DNA of 23,715 nucleotides from a virus, in the IMG/VR virus record IMGVR_UViG_3300033553_000792, positions 1 through 23,715 of that record; one strand, given 5' to 3'. The translations under genes and the position numbers were made by a program. The notes under the pieces were generated by a model. That model was given only the letters and a program-made list of their open reading frames with translations, searched no databases and was not told where the DNA came from. Shown piece after piece: positions 6,051 to 14,569 of this stretch. Numbering within the stretch: the stretch's first letter is position 1; each line of letters starts with the position of its first letter.

Positions 6051-7243
6051 TAAGAAACCACCTTCCTTAGTTCTATAGGGCCTACTCTGGATATAGTAGA
6101 CTCAAAGGATACTGCTGGGGCTGGGTCAGTGGGGGCACCTGCGGACTGATAGGCTAGATAAGCATAAGTAGTCTGCACGTCGTCCCTTGTAACTGATATA
6201 GGAGCAGTAAAACCCAAACTACTATCAGCATCTATAGCGGTGAATACGACATTGACACCTGAGGTGTTTGTAGCAGCTATAAAATACCAACCTGACTCTA
6301 GGGTAAAGTTTGCTAACCCTATCTTATCACCCGTCGTACCAGTGTCCAATACAGGTAAATCCACAATCTTCACTGTGGGTAGCATGTTTTCGCTCTTATA
6401 TATAGCTCCTCGTAGATTTGATCCCGCTGCACTAACAGGTACTTTTAAGCCATAAGCATCAAAAGAGGTTTCTTTGGATATATATATTGGAGTCCAGTTT
6501 GTGACTCCAGCCATCACAGTACCATTACCAGTCCTATAACACCACCACCCCGGCAAGCCCCATAGACCTTTTAACCCTGGCATGTTCTCGTGTAATTCTT
6601 CCCTCAAGTTTTTAAGACCCGATGAATTAACAATCGCCATTAATCCAGCATCTGCCTCAATTGCCGATATTTCTCCTACTGTAAGTTGGTCTTTAAAGTG
6701 AACATACATCCAAGCGTCCATAGGTACTTGTCCTTCTGGATACCATGCTGGTTTAGTTTGATATCTGGCATATTCTCTTAAGTCCGTGATTTCTGATGTT
6801 TCAATGAAGCTTTTACCCGCTATTATTAAAACTTCTGCTAGTTCTATCTCATAAACATCTATGTTTTGTGTTAAAGTCGGTGCCGTTCCACCTGGTGTTC
6901 CAGTAAGCACAAATGCTTTAATGTATCTATTTTCTACATTTCTATCCATTCTTAAGACAACTAAATCGATTCGGTTTTGAGATGGATCCGGAAGCTCATG
7001 ACTTAATTCTAAGGCTTCATCGTTTTCATAATACTTCCCTTTTATGAAAGCTTTTCCTGTAGATAAGATTGTTTTCATTTGGGATCCGTGTCCGGTAACT
7101 TCTAAAGAGTTTAGTTGTTCAGCAAATACACCTGTTGTAACGAGCGTATCAAAATAATCGTCGTATTGTTCTACATCGTATTCTAAATCTGGTGTTCCCT
7201 GCGGTGTAAGCACTGCATTAAAAAACCTTGATTTTTCTGCCAT
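6050..7243 (-). CDS. Baseplate / receptor-binding tail protein
   Basis: The N-terminal half (from MAEKSRFFNAVL through about residue 165) matches the baseplate-associated structural proteins of Gram-positive siphoviruses: a jelly-roll-like region with RIDLVVLRMD, then APTLTQNIDVYEIELAEVLI and ITDLREYA. The C-terminal part (about 240-397) starts with a WWCYRTGNGTVMAGVTNWTP segment and looks like a beta-rich carbohydrate-binding tail domain. I chose the ATG at 7243 because AGGAGGTGC lies six bases before it; the frame stays open for 27 more codons but only inside the distal tail gene. It follows the distal tail protein gene, as expected for a part that docks on it. Receptor binding is inferred. 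Confidence 0.75.
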   Translation of the reverse strand: MAEKSRFFNAVLTPQGTPDLEYDVEQYDDYFDTLVTTGVFAEQLNSLEVTGHGSQMKTILSTGKAFIKGKYYENDEALELSHELPDPSQNRIDLVVLRMDRNVENRYIKAFVLTGTPGGTAPTLTQNIDVYEIELAEVLIIAGKSFIETSEITDLREYARYQTKPAWYPEGQVPMDAWMYVHFKDQLTVGEISAIEADAGLMAIVNSSGLKNLREELHENMPGLKGLWGLPGWWCYRTGNGTVMAGVTNWTPIYISKETSFDAYGLKVPVSAAGSNLRGAIYKSENMLPTVKIVDLPVLDTGTTGDKIGLANFTLESGWYFIAATNTSGVNVVFTAIDADSSLGFTAPISVTRDDVQTTYAYLAYQSAGAPTDPAPAVSFESTISRVGPIELRKVVS

Positions 7244-7253
7244 AAGGCACCTC

Positions 7254-8120
7254 CTACATTCCTGAGAATCTATTCTTCCATGTGATATTAACTTTGGCCT
7301 GATTTTCACCGGCATCCGCTTCATATGATATTGTATTTTGACCTGGTTCCAAGCTCCAAAACTTACTATCTAAATCTATATAGTTCATAGCGTTTGTGGT
7401 TATTCCATCACCATCTATAAGCTGTACTGATTTTTTCCCATATTCGGTATTAATACTTAGTCTCTGACCTTCTAGCAAATCACGTTTTACTCGTATAAAT
7501 TCATCTGTGGTCACATTTTTTATTTTGGGATTTGTGGATGGACCATAAAAATCAATATGCACTGGTGCGTCAACGTCTCCATTATTAGTTACTGCTATTG
7601 TTTTGCCTTGCATTGCAAAGCTCATGGGAAATGATAACGGAAAGCTTAATCCACCAACCCATGCTGCCATTTCAGCGCTGTTACTTGTTGGGCTTATCCA
7701 AAGCGGATTAGGTGCAATGAGGTTGATTATGAAGTCTTGGTACTTAAAGCTTCTTGTTTTTTTGCTGAATATCGGAGCTTCTTCTACTTGGCACCTTATT
7801 TGCCCAACAACATCACCGTATTCATATTGAATCCAACCTCTTACTTTTTGCGTGAACACTTTAAGGAGTATGGCACGTTGTGCTGCCATCTCCTCTTTGG
7901 TATCACCTTTTATGGATCCAAATATTGCTAGCGGTCTATCTTTAAGAGTCACGCTTGATATTGTGGTACCGTCTTGACCCACCCCTTTTGTTTTGTTGAC
8001 ATTTGCGCTTAATCCATCTGCACCTTCAAATTTTTGAAGAAAAAATGGAAATGATTGTGTCATCTCTACGCTTTGGCCTTTGTCATTTTCGTAAATTAAT
8101 TTTTCATGTCTTCCTTCCAT
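7254..8120 (-). CDS. dit: Distal tail protein (Dit, Sipho_tail family)
   Basis: The 288-residue protein has features of the siphovirus distal tail family: an N-terminal segment with a reference to a tail-tube-like fold (FPFFLQKFEGADG, GQDGTTISSVTLKDRPLAIFGSI) and a beta-rich C-terminal galectin-like half with NNGDVDAPVHIDFYGP and a closing ITWKNRFSGM. Dit forms the hexameric hub linking the tail tube to the baseplate and tail-tip protein. The gene comes directly after the tape measure gene and before the baseplate protein, the canonical place. It starts with ATG after AGAGGTGA. Confidence 0.88.
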   Translation of the reverse strand: MEGRHEKLIYENDKGQSVEMTQSFPFFLQKFEGADGLSANVNKTKGVGQDGTTISSVTLKDRPLAIFGSIKGDTKEEMAAQRAILLKVFTQKVRGWIQYEYGDVVGQIRCQVEEAPIFSKKTRSFKYQDFIINLIAPNPLWISPTSNSAEMAAWVGGLSFPLSFPMSFAMQGKTIAVTNNGDVDAPVHIDFYGPSTNPKIKNVTTDEFIRVKRDLLEGQRLSINTEYGKKSVQLIDGDGITTNAMNYIDLDSKFWSLEPGQNTISYEADAGENQAKVNITWKNRFSGM

Positions 8121-8133
8121 TTTTTCACCTCTT

Positions 8134-10683
8134 TTAGAATGATAGTGCTAGTTTTTGACTTGCTTTTTGATTTTCTCTAGCTGTTTCAGATGGGCTCAGA
8201 GCTTTAGGGCTGTTGATGGTTATTTTTTGATTAATCTGTGTCTTGTACATTTCTGTTGCTACACTTGTTGTTACGCCTTTTTCTTGTGATATCTTATCAA
8301 TGGCTGATTTGTTGCCCGAGTAAAGAGCTGCATTCGCTTCCATAAAACTTGTATTTCCACCACTGAAGGTTTTGGATACCGTATTCCCTATGTCTTTTAC
8401 AGCTTCTCCAATACCGCCTATGGACGCTTTGATTCCTTCGATAAACCCGGCTATTAGATCTTTACCCCAATCTATCGCACTTTTGGCTAAGTCTGCAAAC
8501 CAACCACTAATGTTCTTTTTTAGTTCATCAAAGGATTCTGTTAAATTTGTCCAGGCATTACTAACGAGCGAGCCTAACCCAATCCACATATCAGACCACA
8601 TTGTTTTTATTGTCTCTGTAAATGTTGTCCACGCTCCACTAAATGTAGTTACTAATATGGTTAATAGATTGAGTATTATATCTCTAGCACCCACTAATAT
8701 TGCCCCTATTCCTGACCAAATACCTTCCCATATCTTACTTAGACCCTCACCCATGCGTTCCCAATCACCAGTAAGGAGTCCTATAAATACATCAAGTATT
8801 CCACTTATGATTGATAAGGCCGCTTCAATGAGTCCAGTTATGAGATCCCATGTTGCTTGGGCTATTGCTTTTAACTGTTCACTGTTCTCATTCCAAAACT
8901 CTCTTATCCTTTCAAGCTCTTTTTCTATGAAGCCTGTTATGAACGTGAGGGCCAGACTGAATATCTCTTTAATCTGTTCCCATAATTCTTTTACATTGTC
9001 TCTAAATTCTTCATTAGTGTTCCACATAGTGACCACTATTGCTATAAGTCCTGCGACGGCTGCTACTACTAATCCGATAGGTCCTGTTAATGCACCTATT
9101 ACAGCACTAAGGCCACCCGTTGCTCCCATCGCCGCTCCCATACCACTTACTAATGGCCCAATTAGGTTTGTTATTGCTCCAAGTCCTGTGGCCATTTTCC
9201 CTATGACAATTAGTGCTGGTCCTATGGCTGCCACTATACCGGCTATCATTACAATCATTTGCAATGTGTTTTCATCTAAAGATAATAGATATTCTGATAA
9301 GTCACTTATTTTTTCTGCAATCATTTCAACAATAGGGAGTAATACGTTGCCAAGTTCTATGGCTACGTTTTTTAATTTGTTAAATGCAATTCTTGCTTCT
9401 TCTGTTGGCGTTTGTAGCTTTTCGAAAGCCTCTTCTGTTGCTCCTGTAGAATTCTGCATTTTAACAACTTTGTCATTAAACTCATCTGCTCCATCTCCAA
9501 GTAGTGTTAATGCAGCTTTGGCCGCTTCCGCGCTTCCAAACATATCTCCAAGAGACATGTTGTTTTTCTTTGCGTCTTCATCTAGCAGCGCTAGGATGTC
9601 TCCTACTGACCTACCTTCTTCAACAAGTCCTTTGAATCCTTTTCCTGTTAATTCTTTTAAAGTATCATCCGTTTTACTTCCTGTTTTTCCAAGTTCATTA
9701 AACATGGAATTCATATAGGTTGTGGCTTCGGCTGATTTGATACCGTTTGAAGTCAATATTGCATATCCTGCGGCCACTTGTTCAAGCTCCACACTATTGG
9801 CTTTTGCTGTAGGGATTATTTTACCCATGGCTGCAGAAAGTTCTCCAACTGTGGTTTTGCCTTCGTTTTGTGTTTGAATTAAAACATCAGAAACTCTACT
9901 AACATCTTCTGATTCTAATTTGTATGCGTTCATGATTGTTGTTAGAAGGTCCAATGATTCTCCGGACTCTGCGAATCCTGCTTTTGCAAGTTTGTTGGAT
10001 TTTTCAAGGTATGCTATTGCATCTCCTGTGCTTTGTCCTGCTGATATCGCGTCATAAACGTTGTTTGCAATTTCATCAGCTGCTATGCCACTATCATTAG
10101 AAAGATTCATAATGGCATCTCTTAAATCTTCCAGCGGTACTTGAGTTGTATCTGCTATTGTGGATACCTTAGCTATAGCATCATCCACTTTACCACTCAT
10201 TAATGTTGCGGCTCCTCCGGCTCCTACTATGGCGCCTGTAATTGGCAACATCTTTTTTCCAGCCGTTTCTGCTTTCGAACCAAAATCTTTCATCTTGTCT
10301 GATGCATTCTGCCATTTCGAATTGACATCCTCTACTTGACTTTCAAGCTTTTTCAAGTCTTGTTCTGTCTGAACTACTTCTCTTTGAATGGCCCGGTATT
10401 GTTCTTCACCGACTTCTCCTCTTTCAAATTGCTGTTGTACTTGCCTTTCAGCTTCTTTTAAGGTATCTAGCTTGTTTTTTGTGTCGCCGACCGCATCGCC
10501 TAATAACTTTTGTTTTTGAGCGAGAAGTTCAGTATTTTTAGGATCTAATTTTAGCAGTCTTTCAACTTGCCTTAGTTCTGTTTGGGTTTCTTTTATGTTT
10601 TTATTTGTGTCTTTTAAGGCTTGTTGAAGCTTGGTGGTGTTGCCTCCAACTTCAATTGTTATACCTTTGATTTTGCCTGCCAT
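8134..10683 (-). CDS. Tail tape measure protein (TP901 type)
   Basis: The 849-residue protein begins with a long coiled coil (about 15-130, rich in Leu, Lys, Gln and Glu). A TP901-type core follows at about 150-440 (ADEIANNVYDAISAGQS, AVGYAIL-like and GKIIPTAKANSVELEQVA motifs). Then come Gly/Ala/Ile-rich hydrophobic segments (about 475-560) and a Trp-containing helical C-terminal region. Such proteins fill the tail tube, set its length and are ejected into the membrane during DNA entry. At about 1.5 angstroms per residue the tail would be near 125 nm. It is the largest gene of the window, directly after the G/GT chaperone genes as in most siphoviruses. Ltp-type exclusion proteins of other phages act on this protein, a relevant link to the exclusion gene at 385-1074. 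Confidence 0.92.
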   Translation of the reverse strand: MAGKIKGITIEVGGNTTKLQQALKDTNKNIKETQTELRQVERLLKLDPKNTELLAQKQKLLGDAVGDTKNKLDTLKEAERQVQQQFERGEVGEEQYRAIQREVVQTEQDLKKLESQVEDVNSKWQNASDKMKDFGSKAETAGKKMLPITGAIVGAGGAATLMSGKVDDAIAKVSTIADTTQVPLEDLRDAIMNLSNDSGIAADEIANNVYDAISAGQSTGDAIAYLEKSNKLAKAGFAESGESLDLLTTIMNAYKLESEDVSRVSDVLIQTQNEGKTTVGELSAAMGKIIPTAKANSVELEQVAAGYAILTSNGIKSAEATTYMNSMFNELGKTGSKTDDTLKELTGKGFKGLVEEGRSVGDILALLDEDAKKNNMSLGDMFGSAEAAKAALTLLGDGADEFNDKVVKMQNSTGATEEAFEKLQTPTEEARIAFNKLKNVAIELGNVLLPIVEMIAEKISDLSEYLLSLDENTLQMIVMIAGIVAAIGPALIVIGKMATGLGAITNLIGPLVSGMGAAMGATGGLSAVIGALTGPIGLVVAAVAGLIAIVVTMWNTNEEFRDNVKELWEQIKEIFSLALTFITGFIEKELERIREFWNENSEQLKAIAQATWDLITGLIEAALSIISGILDVFIGLLTGDWERMGEGLSKIWEGIWSGIGAILVGARDIILNLLTILVTTFSGAWTTFTETIKTMWSDMWIGLGSLVSNAWTNLTESFDELKKNISGWFADLAKSAIDWGKDLIAGFIEGIKASIGGIGEAVKDIGNTVSKTFSGGNTSFMEANAALYSGNKSAIDKISQEKGVTTSVATEMYKTQINQKITINSPKALSPSETARENQKASQKLALSF

Positions 10684-10695
10684 CTTCTCACCTCG

Positions 10696-11246
10696 CTAAA
10701 AGTTATCATAGTCATCTTGACTTGCTGTGCGAATGGTTTTTTCTTCTTCATCATTAAGCTCGATGTTGTTATGCTCTGTTATCAACCCAATGATCATGCC
10801 TGTTGTTAGTATTTCGTAGTCGCTTAATGAAATACCCCTTTTTAATGAGTGATAGATTAGGTTCTCCGTCGTCATTTTAAAAGGGGCATCTTCTTCAATT
10901 TCTATTTTTTTTTAGAGTTAATTGTTGGTTTGATTGTCGCCATTAATAAATCCATGGTTTCAGGTATGATGTCCATTAAGGGAAACTCGCTGAAGGTGTC
11001 AAGCCAAGTAATCGGATCACTGATTTCGTTGTTTGCCGTCTTGGCAAGTGTCCAAATCAGGTTGTAAAAGACCTCTAAGTCAAACTTGTCAATTTCAATT
11101 TCGTTTGTTTCTTTATTAAAGGCTTTTTCAATTTTAAAGATGTCTTGTAAGGCATCGCGTCTGAACTGTGCTTTATACCTTAGGAGCGTTGCACCTGTTG
11201 ACTTAAATTTGATGTCTCTACCATCAATAGTGATTATTTTTTCCAT
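10696..11246 (-). CDS. Tail assembly chaperone GT made by -1 ribosomal frameshift
   Basis: The G frame (11246-10902) ends in AAC TCT AAA AAA AAA TAG. A -1 shift on the nine-A run (10905-10913) enters a frame that stays open for 69 more codons and stops at 10696, 12 bases before the tape measure ATG. The extension begins IEIEEDAPFKMTTENLIYHS, has the helical content typical of the T domain, and ends QDDYDNF, close to the usual ending of T parts in Firmicute phages. The result is a 183-residue fusion. In lambda and most siphoviruses the same shift makes G and GT in a fixed ratio; they hold the tape measure and recruit tail tube protein. Stimulating RNA structure downstream was not identified. 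Confidence 0.85.
10902..11246 (-). CDS. Tail assembly chaperone G
   Basis: This is the unshifted 114-residue product. It starts MEKIITIDGRDIKFKSTG, with the conserved small beta-hairpin then LLRYKAQF, and continues into helices (LEVFYNLIWTLAKTAN, ITWLDTFSEFPL), as in Gram-positive tail assembly chaperones. It ends in three Lys codons on an A-run that serves as the slippery site for GT. It lies between the major tail protein and the tape measure gene. It starts with ATG after AGGGGTG, beginning four bases past the major tail protein stop. Confidence 0.88.
   Translation of the reverse strand: MEKIITIDGRDIKFKSTGATLLRYKAQFRRDALQDIFKIEKAFNKETNEIEIDKFDLEVFYNLIWTLAKTANNEISDPITWLDTFSEFPLMDIIPETMDLLMATIKPTINSKKK
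10905..10913 (-). promoter_or_regulatory. Slippery A9 site for -1 frameshifting
   Basis: The nine consecutive A residues on the coding strand contain A AAA AAA in the zero frame directly before the TAG of G. This is a classical heptamer for -1 slippage, and the adjoining -1 frame encodes the T domain. Transcriptional slippage on the same run is an alternative way to the same product. Confidence 0.8.
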
Positions 11247-11249
11247 CTA

Positions 11250-11813
11250 TTACACCCCTGCTATTGTTTTTTTGTAAACTGATGTATACCAAGTTTCATA
11301 TGGTGCATCTTCTACTTTTGCTTTTGCTTTAACATCTCCGGTGTCGATCGCGGCAGAAGCACTCATCGTTAAGGACTCTGTTTGTACTTCTAGGTTTTCG
11401 CCTTTTGTTTTTGATGTGATGCTTGGGCGACTGGCGCTTGTGTTGTAAAGTATATGTCTTGTTGCGTTTTTGTCTCCATTAAACTCAAATAACAAAGCGA
11501 AATTATTTGTTTTTCCACTTGTGTTTTCAAATAGAACGCCATTGTCATCAACTACGTCTCCCAGTACTGCTACTCTGAAATCGTCGGGTATTAATGCCAT
11601 CTCTAAATCTCCGGCATAGCCATTATTAGCAAATTGATTGAAGTATTTTATGTCATCCGCATAAAAACTTGATTCTTCACCTTCTGCGCTCAAACTAATG
11701 GATACTGCTCCTGGTATTTTTACAGGTGCAGCGTAAGTGATTACCCCTTCTGTTTCTGTAGTCACTGCATAGTGCACGTTCTTTAATCCAAACTTTACTT
11801 TATTTTCTGGCAT
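11250..11813 (-). CDS. Major tail (tube) protein, phi13 type
   Basis: The 187-residue protein begins MPENKVKFGLKNVHYAV and contains the family's conserved features: GVITYAAPVKIPGAVSISLSAEGEESSFYADD, a central NNGYAGDLEMALIPDDFR, and FALLFEFNGD. Members of the phi13-like major tail family polymerise as hexameric rings forming the tail tube. Length is near the usual 190-200 residues and there is no C-terminal Ig-like extension. It precedes the G/GT chaperone genes, the standard order. Start ATG follows TAGGAGGAA. Confidence 0.9.
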   Translation of the reverse strand: MPENKVKFGLKNVHYAVTTETEGVITYAAPVKIPGAVSISLSAEGEESSFYADDIKYFNQFANNGYAGDLEMALIPDDFRVAVLGDVVDDNGVLFENTSGKTNNFALLFEFNGDKNATRHILYNTSASRPSITSKTKGENLEVQTESLTMSASAAIDTGDVKAKAKVEDAPYETWYTSVYKKTIAGV

Positions 11814-11824
11814 TTTTATTCCTC

Positions 11825-12136
11825 CTAAATGTTAAAATAATAATAGATTATGAATAGTTTTTGGTTATCATCGTAGGTTTCATCAAATTCCCAAATTAAC
11901 CCACTGTTTTCAAGCGTATTTTCTATGGTTTCTTCAAGTGATTCGTCCTTGATTTTCGTATATAATTCAATACGTATGGATTTTTCTTTTAGATAAATTG
12001 AATCATCTGCTTTGAAAGTTTCTTTTCCTTCGTTTATGTACACTAGATATGGTGGTGAGACTGGGTTATTAAAGTGGCTGTATCTGACAGGTATTCCGAT
12101 GCCTGCTAATACAATGTATAATTCTTCTAATGTCAT
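11825..12136 (-). CDS. Tail completion / tail terminator protein
   Basis: The 103-residue protein (starts MTLEELYIVLAGIGIPVRYS, ends LFIIYYYFNI) matches the small alpha/beta tail-completion proteins coded just before the major tail protein in Firmicute siphoviruses. These cap the head-proximal end of the tail tube and help join tail to head. Its ATG overlaps the stop of the HK97 gp10-like gene (ATGA), suggesting translational coupling. The call rests on size, fold pattern and position. Confidence 0.75.
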   Translation of the reverse strand: MTLEELYIVLAGIGIPVRYSHFNNPVSPPYLVYINEGKETFKADDSIYLKEKSIRIELYTKIKDESLEETIENTLENSGLIWEFDETYDDNQKLFIIYYYFNI

Positions 12137-12516
12137 GACCCACCTCTTATGATTCTTTCAATATTGCTTGTAAAGTTCTTTATAACTTCATTTTCGACAA
12201 TACCAATATGTGGTTGACCAGGTACGCGACCACCGTTTACTTTTGCATGTCCTCTTTCTAGTAGATGTGTTAATTGATAATGATCTTTGTTGCGTACTGT
12301 GTAAGTATTTGGACTTCCCCAGTTTTTATGCGTTACATATCCCCAACTTTTTGCATAGTCTCCTGTATCCTTAGGGCTATTTTGCTTAAGTTTTTTTACG
12401 CCTTCTGCTGCGGTTTTTTTTGCTTCTTTTTCGAGTCCGTCGTTGATGTCATCCGTATACGCTTTTAATTGCTTATTGACTTCTTTTTCAAGGTCGTCAA
12501 TTCTTATATTCGCCAT
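12133..12516 (-). CDS. HK97 gp10-like head-tail joining protein
   Basis: The 127-residue protein begins with a Lys/Glu-rich helix and then shows the gp10-like core: QNSPKDTGDYAKSWGY, HLLERGHAKVNGG and PHIGIVENEV. This family occupies the head-tail junction or tail completion position in HK97-like phages. The gene overlaps the preceding head closure gene by 20 bases and the following tail completion gene by 4, so the connector genes form a tightly coupled string. Confidence 0.85.
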   Translation of the reverse strand: MANIRIDDLEKEVNKQLKAYTDDINDGLEKEAKKTAAEGVKKLKQNSPKDTGDYAKSWGYVTHKNWGSPNTYTVRNKDHYQLTHLLERGHAKVNGGRVPGQPHIGIVENEVIKNFTSNIERIIRGGS

Positions 12517-12790
12517 ATAATTCGATCATCTCATTTCTTACCGGGTATACACGATAGATGTGGTACCTTTTTTCAGAGTGTTTGAAGTACAGCTCATCCG
12601 AGTAATCCGCTTCTCTTACTTCAAAGCATTTGATCTTTTCTATACCCGCTTGTCTTGCTTCGAAATATTCACTTCTGGCGATACCCTTTTCTTTTGCAAA
12701 TACTTCTTTTAGCGTTTCTATAGATCCAATTTCTTGACCTATTCCATCAATTTCAGGCTCTATTGTTATTAATGATATTACGTCATTCAT
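12497..12790 (-). CDS. Head closure / head-tail adaptor protein
   Basis: The 97-residue protein has the SPP1 gp16/HK97-like head-tail adaptor pattern: an opening loop, EVFAKEKGIARSEYFEARQAG, VREADYSDELYF and RYHIYRVYPVRN, a small beta barrel. Such proteins sit below the connector ring and prevent leakage of packaged DNA. It starts with ATG after GGAGGCGATTGA; this ATG overlaps the TGA of the preceding connector gene. Confidence 0.8.
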   Translation of the reverse strand: MNDVISLITIEPEIDGIGQEIGSIETLKEVFAKEKGIARSEYFEARQAGIEKIKCFEVREADYSDELYFKHSEKRYHIYRVYPVRNEMIELYGEYKN

Positions 12791-13065
12791 TCAATCGCCT
12801 CCGCCTTATATTTTCCGGACAATGCTAGGCTGTCTCTAAGGTCTTCGTATGCTTTTCTCCATTTTTCAGCGTTTGGATTGTCATTTCCAAAATTAGCTTT
12901 TGAATACATTTTTATGGCTTCGCCAATTAAATTGTCTGACTCATTAATAACTTCTACGCCTCTCATTGACATGTCCGCCTTGGCCGCTCCAATGAGTTCT
13001 AATACTTCTTGATTATATGCATTGCTTTTAATTCTTAAGGCTAGTTTAACTGCCTCTAACATCAT
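12787..13065 (-). CDS. Head-tail connector (gp6-like adaptor)
   Basis: The protein starts MMLEAVKLALRIKSNAYNQEVLELIGAAKAD and is all-helical, matching the HK97 gp6/SPP1 gp15-like adaptor family that attaches beneath the portal. The frame is open back to a TTG at 13077, but the ATG pair at 13065/13062 is preferred because GGTGGTG lies just before it. It overlaps the end of the HeH-domain gene by about 20 bases. Final length is about 92 residues, typical for the family. Confidence 0.8.
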   Translation of the reverse strand: MMLEAVKLALRIKSNAYNQEVLELIGAAKADMSMRGVEVINESDNLIGEAIKMYSKANFGNDNPNAEKWRKAYEDLRDSLALSGKYKAEAIE

Positions 13066-13312
13066 TATCACCACCAAGCAATTTGATTAGTTCATCCTTT
13101 TTGGCTTTTGGGCTATATTCGATTCCTTGTTCGTCTAAAAGCGCCATGATTTCTTTTTTAGTTAACTCTGTAGACGGGATAGGTTTATCCGCGTCCACAA
13201 AGCCTTTTTCAACTAAAGTTTCAATCCTTCTAATGTCTGCGCTTTCAAATTCTTCACCGGCTATCATTATCTTGCCGGTGTTTTTGCATCTAAAATTCTT
13301 AAGCACTTTCAT
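13046..13312 (-). CDS. HeH/LEM-domain protein of the head module
   Basis: The 88-residue protein has an N-terminal part (MKVLKNFRCKNTGKIMIAG through about residue 45, with RRIETLVEKGFVD). A C-terminal helix-extended-loop-helix motif spans about 50-80 (LTKKEIMALLDEQGIEYSPK, KKDELIKLLGG). The motif is DNA-binding-like and is common in small proteins between major capsid and connector genes of Firmicute phages, where the role is unknown. Start ATG follows AGGAGTAATAC, nine bases after the capsid gene stop. Confidence 0.75.
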   Translation of the reverse strand: MKVLKNFRCKNTGKIMIAGEEFESADIRRIETLVEKGFVDADKPIPSTELTKKEIMALLDEQGIEYSPKAKKDELIKLLGGDNDVRGS

Positions 13313-13321
13313 GTATTACTC

Positions 13322-14569
13322 CTAACCAGCGTTTTCTTCTAACAACGCAAATGCTTTCGTGTCAAGTGGTCCGCCATCAATGATTGTGTATGCTGCATAG
13401 TCAACTTTTCTAGCTTTAACATGCTCTTCTGTCGCTATGCTCATAGGCTCGTTGGTGTTCATAACGTAACCTTTGAGCGCATTTCCAATAACTACAGAAC
13501 CAGGTGTCACGCCGGCATCCGGTTTAACTGTCATGCCAAACATACGTCCTACACCACCACTTGTTGCATCAGGGATAAAGATTGGTCTACCTGTTTCATC
13601 TACAATGTTTGCAAGTTTTGCCCAGATGGTTGCGTTGCTTGCATAGATGGCCGCTCCTGCAATATAAGATGAATGAATCTTAGATATTGTTGTGGTTATG
13701 TTTGCATAGGTGATTCCAGTAACCGGATCATAGCCAACTACTTGAGGTTTTAACGTTTCGGCAAGTAATGCCGTTTCTACTCCAAGTGGCTCTGCTTTAA
13801 ATGTGTCAAGTTCTCCTGGCTTGCCTTTACCTCTTGCTACTGCTGTACCTGCAGCTGCACCAACTCTGTCGCCTAATTCGTTTTTGATATAAGGAATAAA
13901 GTCTTCTGTTGCCATAGATCTTAATTTCCAAGTGACTGTGATTGCTTTTGATAATTCACATCCAGATAAGGTAAGTTGACCAAATACATTCTTCTCATCG
14001 GCTGTAGCGGTTTCTTCATCGTAAAACGCTGCGTCGCCTTCTTCGATGGATTCATGCTTGTTGATGACTAGGGTTCCTTTAACGTTGTATTTTTTGACGT
14101 CAGCAAGTAATGGATATGATTCTTCTGCCCTTTTCCAAATTCCTGCAATTACGGCTTGAGGTATTAAAGTAGCAATGTCACCGGTGTCATGGGTATAAGC
14201 GTTTTGAAATTCTGTGTTAACTGTGTTGAACACTTCTGTTTCTTTTGCATCAAGGGCTTTACCTTGCAATGTTTTTGCCCAGGCATTTAAGTAGATGTCG
14301 TCATTCGTGTTTACTTGTGTCTCATCAATCTTTGCAACTGGTGTTAAATTTACTACTGCTTCTGATAAATTCACGATGTTGGTAACGTTTGTTTTTTCTT
14401 TTAACGCATTTAGGTTTGCGTTGGTTAACTTTGCCGCTTCAAATTCATTGTCTAGCTGCTCGATTTCTTTCATTTTTGCATTGGCTTCATCTGTTTTTCC
14501 TTCTGCTAAAAACCCCTCAGCTTCTGCCATTAACTCGTTTCTCATTTTCAAATACTTTTCTTTATTCAT
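13322..14569 (-). CDS. Major capsid protein, HK97 fold
   Basis: The 415-residue precursor has an N-terminal coiled-coil delta domain (about 1-60, rich in Glu, Lys, Ala and Leu). A linker follows, then the HK97-fold body from about residue 90 (DDIYLNAWAKTLQG, LIPQAVIAGIWKRAEESYPL, SKAITVTWKLRSMATEDFIPY, RGKGKPGEL, GPLDTKAFALLEE). The delta domain acts as built-in scaffold and is expected to be removed by the ClpP-type protease coded upstream. The exact cleavage site cannot be read from sequence, but probably lies near residues 80-110. The gene overlaps the protease gene by 8 bases and has AAGGAGATC upstream. Confidence 0.92.
   Translation of the reverse strand: MNKEKYLKMRNELMAEAEGFLAEGKTDEANAKMKEIEQLDNEFEAAKLTNANLNALKEKTNVTNIVNLSEAVVNLTPVAKIDETQVNTNDDIYLNAWAKTLQGKALDAKETEVFNTVNTEFQNAYTHDTGDIATLIPQAVIAGIWKRAEESYPLLADVKKYNVKGTLVINKHESIEEGDAAFYDEETATADEKNVFGQLTLSGCELSKAITVTWKLRSMATEDFIPYIKNELGDRVGAAAGTAVARGKGKPGELDTFKAEPLGVETALLAETLKPQVVGYDPVTGITYANITTTISKIHSSYIAGAAIYASNATIWAKLANIVDETGRPIFIPDATSGGVGRMFGMTVKPDAGVTPGSVVIGNALKGYVMNTNEPMSIATEEHVKARKVDYAAYTIIDGGPLDTKAFALLEENAG

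Noticed and set aside
7244-7324. An upstream extension of the baseplate gene by 27 codons
   Set aside because: It runs inside the distal tail gene and has no ribosome binding site, while AGGAGGTGC stands before the ATG at 7243.
8372-9718. A long open frame of 448 codons on the plus strand
   Set aside because: It lies entirely opposite the tape measure gene, has a Ser/Pro/Ile-rich low-complexity composition, no ribosome binding site of note, and no family resemblance.
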